Assembly (NCBI GenBank): GCA_947000775.1
Contig: CAMQGK010000604.1
Span: 5,200,501 to 5,264,500 of the forward strand
DNA: 64,000 bases
Source of the DNA: Pterois miles
Lineage: Eukaryota; Chordata; Actinopteri; Perciformes; Scorpaenidae
Reading direction: 5' to 3'
The translations under genes and the position numbers were made by a program. How positions within the stretch are numbered: the stretch's first letter is position 1; each line of letters starts with the position of its first letter. This document shows, in pieces, positions 26,544 to 37,337 of this stretch. Below the pieces are notes generated by a model that worked only from the letters and a program-made list of their open reading frames with translations, made no database searches and had not been told where the DNA came from.

Positions 26544-27553
26544 CATGTGTCAAACTCAAGGCCCGCAGGCCAAATTAGGCCCGGCACCTCATTTTATGTG
26601 GCCCACGAGGGTTTGCAAAGAATATTATGCTCATCATACAATTCTATGCCCCTTTACAGAAGTGCGGTGTCCTTAAACTACATGTCCCACAATGCATCTC
26701 GTTACATGCACACTGAAGCGAATCAATATCACTGGTTTCTAGCAGCGGCACTCTCGCCGAGTGGAAATATGAATAGTACCAAAATGTCCAAGAAAAGAAA
26801 AGTTGATGCAGAGGGAAGTAAATTTACTGAGAGATGGGAAAGCTAACATGTTTGTTCTTAATGGAGACAAGCCGGTATGTCTTCTTTGCTACGAGGCAGT
26901 GGCAGTGCCCAAGGAATGCAATTTACGGCGGCACTTCAACACAAAACACAGAGCCAAGTATGTCACACCACTGTCATCTACCTCACATGATCTCAGCTGC
27001 TGGATCACAAACAATTTATACGCCACAGACTGAACGTTAGATCAGAGCACATTTATCTGCTGGACTATAGTTCTGCAAAGTTATAATAACAGTAATACAT
27101 TGGTGATGGGAAAAAAATAACTTTATTATTCACTTGAGAATTACTTTGATCATTGATGTATGAGTAATGATGAGGGTTTCTTAATCTCATAAATTCATGG
27201 GATTTATGTTATAATAACACATAGAAATGTGAGTGTGTGTACCCACATACAGTATTTTTGTGTCTATGTGCATGCATATTTATTGATGCACAACCATGTG
27301 TTTTTGTTACTGAACTCATTTTTCAAATAAATTGTACAATATTTCTGCTTGCAATTATTTTTCCTAGATTTCTGCTTTCAGAGCTAGTTATTAAATAAAT
27401 TATTACTAAATCTAATAATAATCAAATGCAGAGGCAATTTTGTAATATGATCAAGAGTAGATATATTTATATAGTCTTACAATTACAACCGGCCCTTTGA
27501 GGGCGACCATAATGGTGATGTGGCCCGAGATGAAATTGGGTTTGGCATCCCTG
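26544..27553 (+). mobile_element. hAT transposon, internally deleted, with 8-bp target duplication
   Basis: The left end CATGTGTCAAACTCAAGGCC and the right end, whose reverse complement is CAGGGATGCCAAACCCAATT, form imperfect inverted repeats. They are bounded by GTTTATAG (26536-26543) and GTTCATAG (27554-27561), 7 of 8 bases matching, the hAT target-site size. The TGTCAAACTC and GGCCC words are those of Charlie-like hAT ends. Inside is a broken BED-type zinc-finger region. At 1010 bp it is far too short for a full transposase gene (about 2 kb of coding), so it is inactive. Confidence 0.88.
26770..26965 (+). pseudogene. BED-type zinc-finger remnant of a hAT transposase
   Basis: Across one frameshift the sequence encodes MSKKRKVDAEGSKFTERWES, then PVCLLCYEAVAVPKECNLRR and HFNTKH. 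The Cys-x2-Cys and His-x4-His spacing is that of a BED finger. The wording closely resembles the N-terminus of hAT-derived proteins of the GTF2IRD2/ZBED-like group. The frame is broken near 26840 and the catalytic part is missing, so it is a pseudogene inside the hAT element. Confidence 0.85.
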
Positions 27554-27746
27554 GTTCATAGATACAAACTACTGACTCATTTATTCTCACGCAGCATCCA
27601 GCTGTCTGCTGTAATGTTGTCTTTGCAATGTGTTCAAGTGAAGCTTTTGAAACGTGAGGTGACATATATGGTGAAAAGCATTTGATCAGGTTGCTTTGTC
27701 GGCTGTACTTTTTTGAAGTTGGCTTGATGTGTAAGAGCCATAATAG

Positions 27747-28526
27747 CAGGGCTGGCCGATAAGGGCAAAATCTTCAGTCTTGATAAAGTGTAGGTCATTT
27801 CATACCTCGATAACAAGATACAGTAAATCACAATATAGCATGTTTTCTGATAATTCAATGAATAAATAGTCTACATCATAGGCACAGTTTGCGCTGGTTC
27901 AGGGGTTTGCTGAACCCCCAAGAAATGCATCTTATTTTTTTTCATAATAATGCAGAACTAATAATTTATTATAATGATGAGTAATATCAACCTTGCTGTG
28001 TCTTCATATTGACAGAATAAGAAACCAGATTTGAGGACTTTTTATTTACTTATAGCCTAACAATATCAGACACACACATATGCACTTCTGTTATGCCATG
28101 TAAACAAACCACATACCGATCAGCTGTACGGTCAAGATCAGCCTGGAGACGTAACACCTTAAAAGATGGGAGAGTAGTACTTGCTCTCTCCTCACACTTG
28201 TGTCTTGTAAACAGAAAAGACAGGTTTTACAATGCAATATATTTACTGAAAATGATGTAAGTACAGCCAACAGTAGCCTATGTAAACTTTCAGGCTATCT
28301 CCTGTTGATCTCCCTCCAGCCAGCTGCCACCTTATTTAGGTGTTTGTAGTGAAATGAGGAGGTATCATATAGATACCTCCTCATGTCAGCTTCACCAATC
28401 AGCTGTTCCTCATCTTCGTACAGTTACTATGTGCTTTATTAGTGATTTAGAGATGGCAATTGTGTATCATGAAATCTTGATATATACTGTAGATAAATCG
28501 TCGTATTGAATTATCACCCAGTCCTA
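27747..28526. mobile_element. Non-autonomous hAT-like element
   Basis: The left end CAGGGCTGGCCGATAAGGGC and the reverse complement of the right end, TAGGACTGGGTGATAATTCA, are imperfect inverted repeats. The flanks CATAATAG (27739-27746) and TATAACAG (28527-28534) agree at 6 of 8 positions. No transposase frame is present. A similar right end (ATATCACCAGCCCTA) occurs alone at 32933-32950. Confidence 0.55.
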
Positions 28527-28782
28527 TATAACAGTAAATTCCAGTATCCAGAGCCCCGAATCCACTGAGAGCATCTTAACTCTCCGAAACCTGACAAGCT
28601 ACAAGCCAGAAGGGCATCTACAATTAGAACGGATTCGGGCCACAAAGAGCACTGTGATAACAACGTTTAAGGGGCTTTATGTATGTTGCTACAGGGGACG
28701 GCGAAAGGCTGAAATACCAGGAAGTCCCATCATGACAATAATCACTTTATCTTGCATTGCAATGATTGCATGATGAATGATT

Positions 28783-29092
28783 GGGGGCGATTGGGGGCGG
28801 CAGTCCGTAAGGACTTGGGTTAGGACGCGGAGGTCACGGGTTCAAGTCCCCCATGGACCAAGGCCAACTGGTTGCTGGAGAGGTGCCAGTTTACCTCTTG
28901 GGCACTGCCGAGGTGCCCCTGAGCAAGGCACCAAACCCCCAACTGCTCTGGGCGCTTGTCAGGAGCAGCCCCCTCACTCTGACATCTCTCCATTGACATG
29001 TATATGTACTGTGTGAACAACAGAGTGTAAAACTGAATTTCCCCACTGTGGGACTAATAAAGGAATATCTTTCTTTTCTTTCTTTCACAGTA
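28783..29092 (+). mobile_element. tRNA-derived SINE
   Basis: The head has RNA polymerase III promoter-like boxes, including a clear B box GGTTCAAGTCC at 28839-28849. A central block TGCCGAGGTGCCCCTGAGCA and AGGCACCAAACCCCCAACTG is common in fish SINEs. The tail AATTTCCCCACTGTGGGACT and AATAAAGGAATATC equals, reversed, the LINE tails at 3073 and 20955. A T/C-rich simple tail follows. It is a dispersed retroposon, not a tRNA gene. Confidence 0.85.
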
Positions 29093-29535
29093 GCAACAGA
29101 ATTATGGCGTTCAAGTTACAAAGTAATCTACCAGTAAGCTAGCTAGTATTTTATTGTGCAATACAGATTTCCACACACCTGATGTAACACATTCAGCTCA
29201 GAAACTGTAGTGACTGACTGGATTCAACCATCACCACCACCACAACTCCAGAAATAATAACTGTCAGTGTGATGGTGTTGTACCCTGTTCATCGATGAGG
29301 AATAGCCCTTCAGACGTGATTTAATGAGGGTGCTGAAAACTCCATAAATCTACGTAGGTCCAAGATATTACTGTGGAAAAAACAATTTAATAAGACCATA
29401 CTCGTCTTGTATTCCAAGCCTGAGATAAGCACAGGCAATTCCAAGTTTACAATCACGCTGTCTGAATCTGACATATCACTGCAACAGATCACATCCATAT
29501 TCTGCAGCTCGTAAGCATGATTACAGACGCACACA

Positions 29536-29577
<42 letters not shown>

Positions 29578-32000
29578 AAGTCATGTGATCAATTACAAGA
29601 AAGATAACATTTTGTTTCAATTCAGCAGCACCCATTTGCAAACTAATCGCCTCTCTTGGAAGCCAGTCTCCAGGGTCATTACATAATGAGCTGAGATGTA
29701 GTTAGCCATAAAACTGTCGAGTGGTTACACATCACAATGATACCAGGCCAAAGAGCTGCATAATACGCAGCTTTTAATTGTTACAATAACAGAACTTAGT
29801 TAAAAATAGAGTACCGTAGCTTCAAAAAGGGGTATTTTTTGCAGTCACTATCAAAATCAAAAATACATTACCCTGCACATATTTGTGTTTAGGAGGAAAA
29901 CACATAGGCGATCATTAGTATATTTATTGTCACTAAATCAATAAACTACCAGCGGCCACGCCTCCACCAACCACCTTGTTACACCTGCACGCCACATGTT
30001 GTGATTGCGAGTTTGTGAAAACTAGTTCCCAAGCGAGCAGAGAAGCAAAAATAGATCACTAAAAAAGCAACAAATAAATGGCTGAAATGTGCAGCTTCTG
30101 CGACGAATTTACTCAACCAAACCTGCAAGACTGAAGACAGAATACAAACGAACTACAGAAACATTATGTCCTGTATGATAAAATTACAAATACTGTTAAA
30201 GCTGCTAAATGCAAAACTCAGAGCATATCTATTGCCAGCATGGCGATGGCTGACCTGGCGGATCGCTGCTAACGGTGCTAACAACAGCAACAGTGCTGGC
30301 AAAGCTACCAGTGTTAACCTGGGGTGCAGACCAGCCGGTGGGCGCTACATTTTCATTATGATGACATCGGTCTGGACGGAGTTATCAGCCATAACAGCTG
30401 TATGAGAGCAGTGCAGAGCAGCGGCCAAATAATGGGGTACGCTAACATGCACTAAAAGCCACGCAGCCGGCTCGGCTATGTCCACAAAGCACGGAGAGGC
30501 TCTGGTTACAACACACACAGGGAGAGCAACATCATTCTTTGCTCAGGTTACTCCTTCATATTTTGAGATGCCTTCACAAGCCAACACTTAATCCGTTTTC
30601 ATCAAACTCTGGCATGTTTCAACCTCTGGTGTAGGGGATTTGTGCAGCTGTAAACGTATTAATCGTACTCTGGTGTGGACCAAAACTACTGGTCCAAGAC
30701 TGCTTTGGGAGAGGTGGTCTTGGAGTTCCAAGCAAACCAAAATGCAGGCTGCCAGTGTGGGTATTTGTCGAGATGGACACAGGTAAGTTGACGAGTTAAG
30801 TGGTAGAGGATGGACCTGGACTTCTGCAAAAATGCGATGTTTGCTTGACATCTGGGCCGAAGAGATCATACAGTATACACTAAATAAAATCCACAAAAAT
30901 AGTGACATTTATGAAGTCATTCAAAATAAACTGGAGGAGAGAGGATTCGTGCGCACAGTAGATCAGTGCCGAGTCAAAGTGAAAACAAGTTAACAGTAAT
31001 ACTGTATATAAAAGTCAGTGGTAGCTCTTGAGACGAAAAAGATAAATTTGCTCCTTTGTACTCGCCCCTCAGCATCTTGTTTGTTTTATTTGGTCCGCTT
31101 TAATTTGCACAATGTGAAACCGAAGCAAACTAAATAGAAAACAAACCAAAAGTATAACTTTCACTCTGATTCGGACTATCCAAACAGACTACGGCTTGTG
31201 AATGAGCCCTTAAATCGCTGTTTGCTGCTATAAAAACGCTCTGAATATCATGACGAGAACCTTTAAATAACATCATAATTGAATTCCATTGAAAAAACAT
31301 ACTTGGAACATGACGGATGGCGTCAGTGAAAGGGCACTTGAGCTGATGTGATTAGACTGTGGGGTAAATCAGACCACTGGTATAAGAAACACGGTAATAA
31401 AATGGAATCCCTGTTACTTTGCTCTGAAAATTAAATATAAAATGCTGATACAGAAATATTGCCATTCATATCAGGAAACCAAGTAGTGGTTCAATCAAGC
31501 AAACAACGAGAACAAGCATGATTTGACAAATTCAAAAGGTAAAGACAGCAATAAATATCGAACAGCATTAAATAATCTCCAATAAATTCTAGATATTTTA
31601 TTGTAATGTGAAAATATCTTTGCTACAACAGTCTGTTTAACCCTACACCCAAAAATCACTACCCTGCTGCCAATGGAAGGTGCTGAGGGCGGTTTTGATG
31701 TCTGGGAGACGGCTTCTTATGACGGAAAGCTATACTGATGGCGTGACTTCTAGCCTGGGGGAGGGTCATCACAGGAGGAGGAAGAGGGAGATACTGAGAG
31801 AGAGGAGGGGGATTAACGGAGGAAATAAAGACAGCAGGAGATGAAAAAAAAAAATAGCCCTGCAGCCTGGCAAGCCTTTCAGTACTGGTACCTCGAGATG
31901 CATGATGTGCCTTAACCTCATTCAGGCAATTTCCTAATAGGAAGTCTTTCCACCACCAAAGGGCATGTGAGGGGTGAGTTGAAGAGAATCACTTACTTAC
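29093..32000 (-). other. tcf12: tcf12 intron 5, proximal part
   Basis: It has a compound (GT)n(GA)n tract at 29535-29577 and a possible conserved block at about 29620-29750. There is an unclassified GC-richer segment at 30180-30520. No exon is recognised apart from exon 5 at its end. A G-rich stretch at 31730-31830 precedes the exon 5 donor by about 180 bases. Confidence 0.4.
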
Positions 32001-32103
32001 CCATTATGTTGGAGTTCATGAAAGGTGTTGGGGACAATCCTTCATGGGACACTAATCGACTGTCACTCATGTGATCGCCGTAATGAGGGCTGTCAGCGAA
32101 ACC
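32001..32103 (-). CDS. tcf12: tcf12 coding exon 5
   Basis: This 103-base exon has acceptor CGCCCCCAG and donor ATGG|GTAAGT. It begins in phase 0 and ends in phase 1. It encodes residues 74-107 plus the first base of Gly108. The peptide contains GFADSPHYGDHMSDSRL followed by SHEGLSPTPFMNSNIM, nearly the mammalian TCF12 sequence. TCF4 and TCF3 differ strongly here, so this exon settles the paralogue. Conservative changes only; no disruption. Confidence 0.97.
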
Positions 32104-33087
32104 CTGGGGGCGAGAGATCAGAATATTAAGCACATTACTGGGCAACTTCACTAATTGAGTGAGATGGCATACCACTAATTAGTAAGAGGAGAGGCACAAC
32201 TGGTCATTATGCTAATAAACTGTCTCCTTTCTTGTATAACAGTCCAAAGAAAAGGAAAAACAGATCTTTACATTGCTGTTATTGACATTTTACATTAACA
32301 CTAAATTCATATTTATGACCCCATTATTTGCCGTAAAGATACAAGTATTCAGCGGACTTGTTTGTGGGGAAGAAACAACAACAATGGTTTTTATCTTATC
32401 GAAGATCAGTCACAGTCAGTCACATCTTGTGAAGGTGAAAGCTACCAGCTTTAATGCCTCCCTCTAGGTTTTATCTGAATCGGACGACAGCAACATCAAC
32501 TGAGGCTTTTAAATGCCTGTAAAAGATTCACCTTTTCATTTTCTTACTTACTAATTTTTTGATCACGCACAGTCTTTTTTATGGGCAATGTGGCAATAAA
32601 TACCATCAAAACAATCTAAAAATATCAATCATATATATTTTTCTGTAAAGTATTCTATCTATAGAGGCTATATACAGCCTATCTTTACTTCTTACTTCTC
32701 TGTAATTTCATTTAAAGCTATTTTTGTTCATTTTGCACTCAAGCTCTTCAAATGAGAAAACACTACATACTTTTTGTATGTTTGTCAAGTATTCATTTCA
32801 CACAGCAGAAACAGGCTTCACCATGTGGTTATTTCATATAGAGCATTTATTTACTGAATTTAAAAAACTATATTGTGATATATACCGGTATTGACATATG
32901 AACTGATTTGAAATGTCGGATAGAAGATACTGACCATATCACCAGCCCTATTTGCAGATTGCAATTCATATAAGGATGGTGGTGGTTATGATCATTTAAC
33001 TTTTATTATTGATTATATCATTTAACTTCTCTCCTCTTATTATTTTGAAGGGCATTTGAGTGCCATGAAATAAGTCCTATGTAAATA

Positions 33088-33130
<43 letters not shown>

Positions 33131-35570
33131 TCTTCCTTGGCACATCCTAAACCAAATTGCCTCAGTAAATTGTTTATTAGGCTCAATAAATGTCCTAATG
33201 TAGACCTACAGATATTTGTATATTTACTGCTATTTGTATCTGTTATTATTAACTTTCATTATTTATTTATTTTTTATTTATTAACCTTGTAAACTTTTTT
33301 ATTAATATTATCAGTATTTCTTCTGTTCATCACACCCTCAAACACTTAAGTCTATGTGCTTAACCCATATTGTCTTAGTAAAATGAATTGTTCAAAAAAG
33401 ACCAGTTAATTTATATCATAATGAGACCATTTCTTGGACAATTTTCACAAGTCTTGGAGTGAAAACCTCTCTGTTTAAGCTGTTAGGTGTTCTCCTATAA
33501 CCAGGCTATAATCTGAAACCAAGCTCTTTAAAAACAGAGACAAAATACATTTGTTATCAAGGAAAATCTGTGCTGTGAATTTAAATAGCTCACCACTAAC
33601 ATTTCTTAGTCATATTTTTAAGTTTTTTGCAGAGTGACTTTGTTCACTTTGAGCACGTCTCTGTGGTGCTTTTGTGTGATTCTTTGTGGAAAAACTAAGA
33701 AATCAACTAATCCATTTGTCGACAAAATCGTAGTGAATTAGACAAATATGAATTTCTTTGGTAGAGGACAGCGCTAATAAATTCCCCAGCATTAATGCTT
33801 AAAAGCTTAATGCCTTTCCTATCCTCACCAACAAACAGGTTGTGTGTTGTACATATCTGTGCTGGTTTATTAGCTCTTAGAAAACAACTGGACCTGTAGA
33901 ACCTTTGTTTTATCTTTATCACAATACGTCTATAAAACCCTCAATATAAATTTGTGTTTATCTAAAAGTTTTCTTTTAATTCTGCTATTTTACGATAACA
34001 GGTTTATATATCGCCCCACAGTTCATAAGAAGGTGTTGTTACATAGAAGAGGAAGAAACAGTGAGATGCAATCCCACATCATTCCCAGGTACCTGCAGCT
34101 TAAAAAAATTGCCTTTTTCTCCTGCAGCTTAACAGTGCCTTTTCATGACAGTTATCAGCTTCGGGGGCTTAGGTCTAAATATCGGTCACAGTATGGTTTT
34201 TGAAACTCGGGGTCCCATGTAATAAAAGATACTCCGTTACAGTGCTAATCCCAAGCCCTGTGAAAATCCTCCTGTGCTCCAGTCAAATACATCTCCCCAA
34301 ACTACATTAACTCCCACCAGAGGGACCGCTGCAGCCGTGGACTTGCATTTCTATAGAGCTATTTTCACCAACTCATACCCTTTGCATTCAACATACAGTA
34401 AAAAAAAAAAAAAAAAGTAAATCTTATTATCCATCTTTTTTTGTGCGAGTGGATGGTGATGGAGTAATTTCAAAGGCAGTGGAGTGTTGTGCTGTGTCGA
34501 GGGAATCCTCAGAGATTCCCCATTGTGCTGCTGCCAGGCCACACACACTGTTAATCACACCATGAACAGACTCAATAACAACAACAGCCCTGCGAGAGAG
34601 GCTCCAGCAAACTAACGTACACACTTACACAGCTAACGTAAGGCAAAAAACTCTCCTCTCTTCTGCAGCAAAACAAGGACAATACTTCCAACTACAGACT
34701 TTAAGTAACAGTTCATATTATGCAAACACTACACGAGAATCGAGCCAGTTTCTAGCCTGATTTCGCCCTCTAGACAATCACCAGCAAAGCCTTGACTTTT
34801 TTGATGGTTCTAAAGATGATCTTTGCACATATTTCTGTGGTGTTAAGAGTGTATTTAACATCCTCTGATTGGCTCAGCAGTCCAATCTGGCCACAAATAT
34901 TAAACATGTTCAATATTTATCATCATATATGATATATGATGATCTTATTGACTTGTGGAAACAACACAAGTGTTTATTTAGCGTGTCTCTTGGACTTCAT
35001 TGTTTATTTTTATTTTTCTTCAGTGAATTTTCAGTAAAAAGTAGAGCAAAAACTAACAGCTGATTCTAGCTGCCCGTCATCCACTATGTTTTTTACCATA
35101 AAGTCACATTTAATCCTGAGAGATTTTGCGTGATCTCCAGTTTTGTGAGTCGGGACTCTTGATGTTCATGAAAGGAATCTGTTAGCGAGTGGTATGCTGT
35201 TTTGTTCAAATCATTGCTCTCCACACACTATAGGACCAAAAACAGAAAAAAATTAAAAGTTAATTAAATTTATCATAACATGTCCTTATGTATCTTACAT
35301 TTTCAACATCTGTTAAGTTTTGAAATATCTTTTAGAGTGGACAAGCCTTAAAATGAGAGGATTGATACCCTTGTTATATGTGTTCATTAAACATACAGCT
35401 ACAGAAATCAGTCTGTTAGCTTAGCTTAGCATAAAGACTGGAAATGCTACCCTGGCTCTGTCCAAAGATTAAAAACACTTTCCAGCACCTCTAAAAACTA
35501 AAACTAACACATTATATCTTGTTTGTTTAACTAAAAATAACAATCTGACATTTTATGGGAATTATGTGCA
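32104..35570 (-). other. tcf12: tcf12 intron 4, distal part
   Basis: This is AT-rich intron. It contains an isolated hAT-like right end at about 32860-32950, an (ATT)n array at 33088-33130 and a poly-A tract near 34400. No exon is recognised. Confidence 0.4.
33088..33130. repeat. (ATT)n microsatellite
   Basis: About 14 ATT units in tcf12 intron 4. Similar arrays occur at 51129-51150, 52177-52196 and 62911-62960. Confidence 0.95.
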
Positions 35571-35735
35571 AAAAGGAGTCTGACTGTATGGTAGTCTATG
35601 ACCCTACTTCTCACTTAATTTATTACCTCAGTAAACATCGTAACATGAGTTTATGGTCTCAGACACTCGTTTCAAGTCTTCTTCAATACAGCATGATGTT
35701 CATTTAGTAAATTATGGTCTCATTTAGACAGATAT
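35571..35735 (-). repeat. MITE family B fragment
   Basis: It has the order TGACTGTATGGTAGTCTATG, TTATTACCTCAGTAAACATC, TTTATGGTCTCAGACACTC and GATGTTCATTTAGTAAATTA, the same as 21482-21650. Both ends are missing. Confidence 0.75.
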
Positions 35736-37064
35736 CAGAGTGGTATTGATCGTATTATCTAACTATGCCTGAAAGCAAATTTGAAAATTTTCCAAAATGT
35801 CAAACTATTCCTTTTATTAAATATTAGAAAGAGACTTGGTGGTGCTGAGCACTGATCATTCACCAACAATTGGATTGTGATGTCTGCCTCTGTCAATCCA
35901 GGCTCAGTGTGAAGTGTGTGTGTGTGCGTGTCTCAATGCAACCACACTGTGTTTGTACTGACACACACAGCTCTGGGACTGCTGGATCATCAATCACAGA
36001 TCCCTCATCATTCCCAAACACTAGTGGCCTACATCCATCCGAGACACTAACACACGCTGTCATCGCTGCCACGGGGCTACGTTGGCACTGTTGGCTAAAT
36101 AACTGTCAGATCACTGTGGCAGCGTGCGGGCCAGAGCTCACGCCTCGTCTTCCAATCACTCACCACAACGTTTAAAGAGTCATCTCTTCCACACTCTGTG
36201 CTGCGTCCCAGGTGAACGCGTGGCTGCATGTGGCAGCTCGGGAAGTGATGATATGGTCGTGATGGATGCGTGTGGGGTCGAGTATCAAGCCGGGGCAGGG
36301 CACTGGGGAAGTGGGGGTTGTTGTGCGGCGGCGGTGGGCACAGCCCCGACTGTCAGACCGCCAGCCTACAGCCACAGCTGCCCAGGATGCAGCGGCTGGC
36401 TGGGAGCCAAGGTCAGCACGGCAGGGCTCGCGACTGTTCACAGTTGACTGATCACACACTCGTAGCTCACCAACTCAAACAAGCTCAGGGACAAGACTGG
36501 ATTCCCTTTGTAACACACTGAAAGATGGCGCACGGAGGATTTCTTCAGAGAGCCTTGGACAGAAATTGTGAATAGAGCAGAATTTGAGAAATAGCACCAA
36601 TTTTTTTAAGCAACTGATTTAACAAAGTAATGGAATGAAACTAGTCAATCCTAAAAACATCTTATGACCAAGGCCAATATTTTCATCCCAGAAAAAAATA
36701 ACACCCAAGCTTGTTCTACAATGCAATGCTGCTGTTACCACTACCTTTCAAAATCAACGAGAAGTAGAGAATGAAGAAGAAACATACATATGATGCCTTC
36801 ATTGGGTGTGAATGTTGACATACTGCATCTTCTTCTACATATTGTACATTTTTCAATGTAGAGACTTCATTCAGACAGATTCAGTGTGTTTACCTTTACA
36901 CAATTTCATTTTCAACTCTTATCCACTCATTCATACTTCCAGCTACAGTAGAAACTCCATTCAAACTTTCTTGAATATTCAACGTAAAAATGACCTTAGC
37001 CAGCGTGCTAAAGGAGCTTTAAAATCTTCTGAGAAAAAATGCTCGTATTCCCACAATTTTTACA
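35736..37064 (-). other. tcf12: tcf12 intron 4; GC-rich island 36060-36460
   Basis: Between about 36060 and 36460 the sequence is GC-rich, with roughly 17 or more CpG dinucleotides by eye, unlike the surrounding intron. Overlapping short frames occur on both strands as expected from low stop density. It could be a CpG island, an alternative promoter or enhancer, or an old GC-rich repeat. No exon homology is seen. Confidence 0.4.
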
Positions 37065-37337
37065 CCAGTGTGTAGGACTTCGCAGTAGCTAGGTGTGAAG
37101 TGAGTGGTGAAGCAAGAGAGAGAGAGTGGCAGCCCAAGCAGGAAAACTGGGCTACTGTTGAAACACGGTGGTGCAACATGGGGAAGGACACGCTCCCTAT
37201 ACAGATATAAACAGCTCACTCTAAGGTAACGAAAACACAACAAATCTTATTTTCAGGTGATTATACACTAAAGAAAACATACTTATTAATATTATATTCC
37301 ATTGCTGCCAACAGATCCCCCTAATGTTACACACTGG
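37065..37337 (+). mobile_element. MITE family E, complete copy
   Basis: It is bounded by perfect 10-bp inverted repeats CCAGTGTGTA at 37065-37074 and 37328-37337. Internally it carries CTACTGTTGAAACACGGTGG, ACAGATATAAACAGCTCA and TTATTTTCAGGTGATTATA, shared with 2580 and 19585. At 273 bp with no coding capacity it is a MITE. No clean target duplication is visible. Confidence 0.75.

Noticed and set aside
28796..28870. tRNA gene
   Set aside because: Only the promoter-like boxes of a SINE head are present; there is no full cloverleaf, and SINE body and tail follow.
33088..33130. CRISPR-like or regularly spaced repeats
   Set aside because: Simple microsatellites only; no spaced direct repeats anywhere in the window, and the DNA is eukaryotic.
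36124..36459. Several overlapping frames of 61-107 codons on both strands
   Set aside because: Expected from low stop-codon density in GC-rich DNA; no homology or splice structure.
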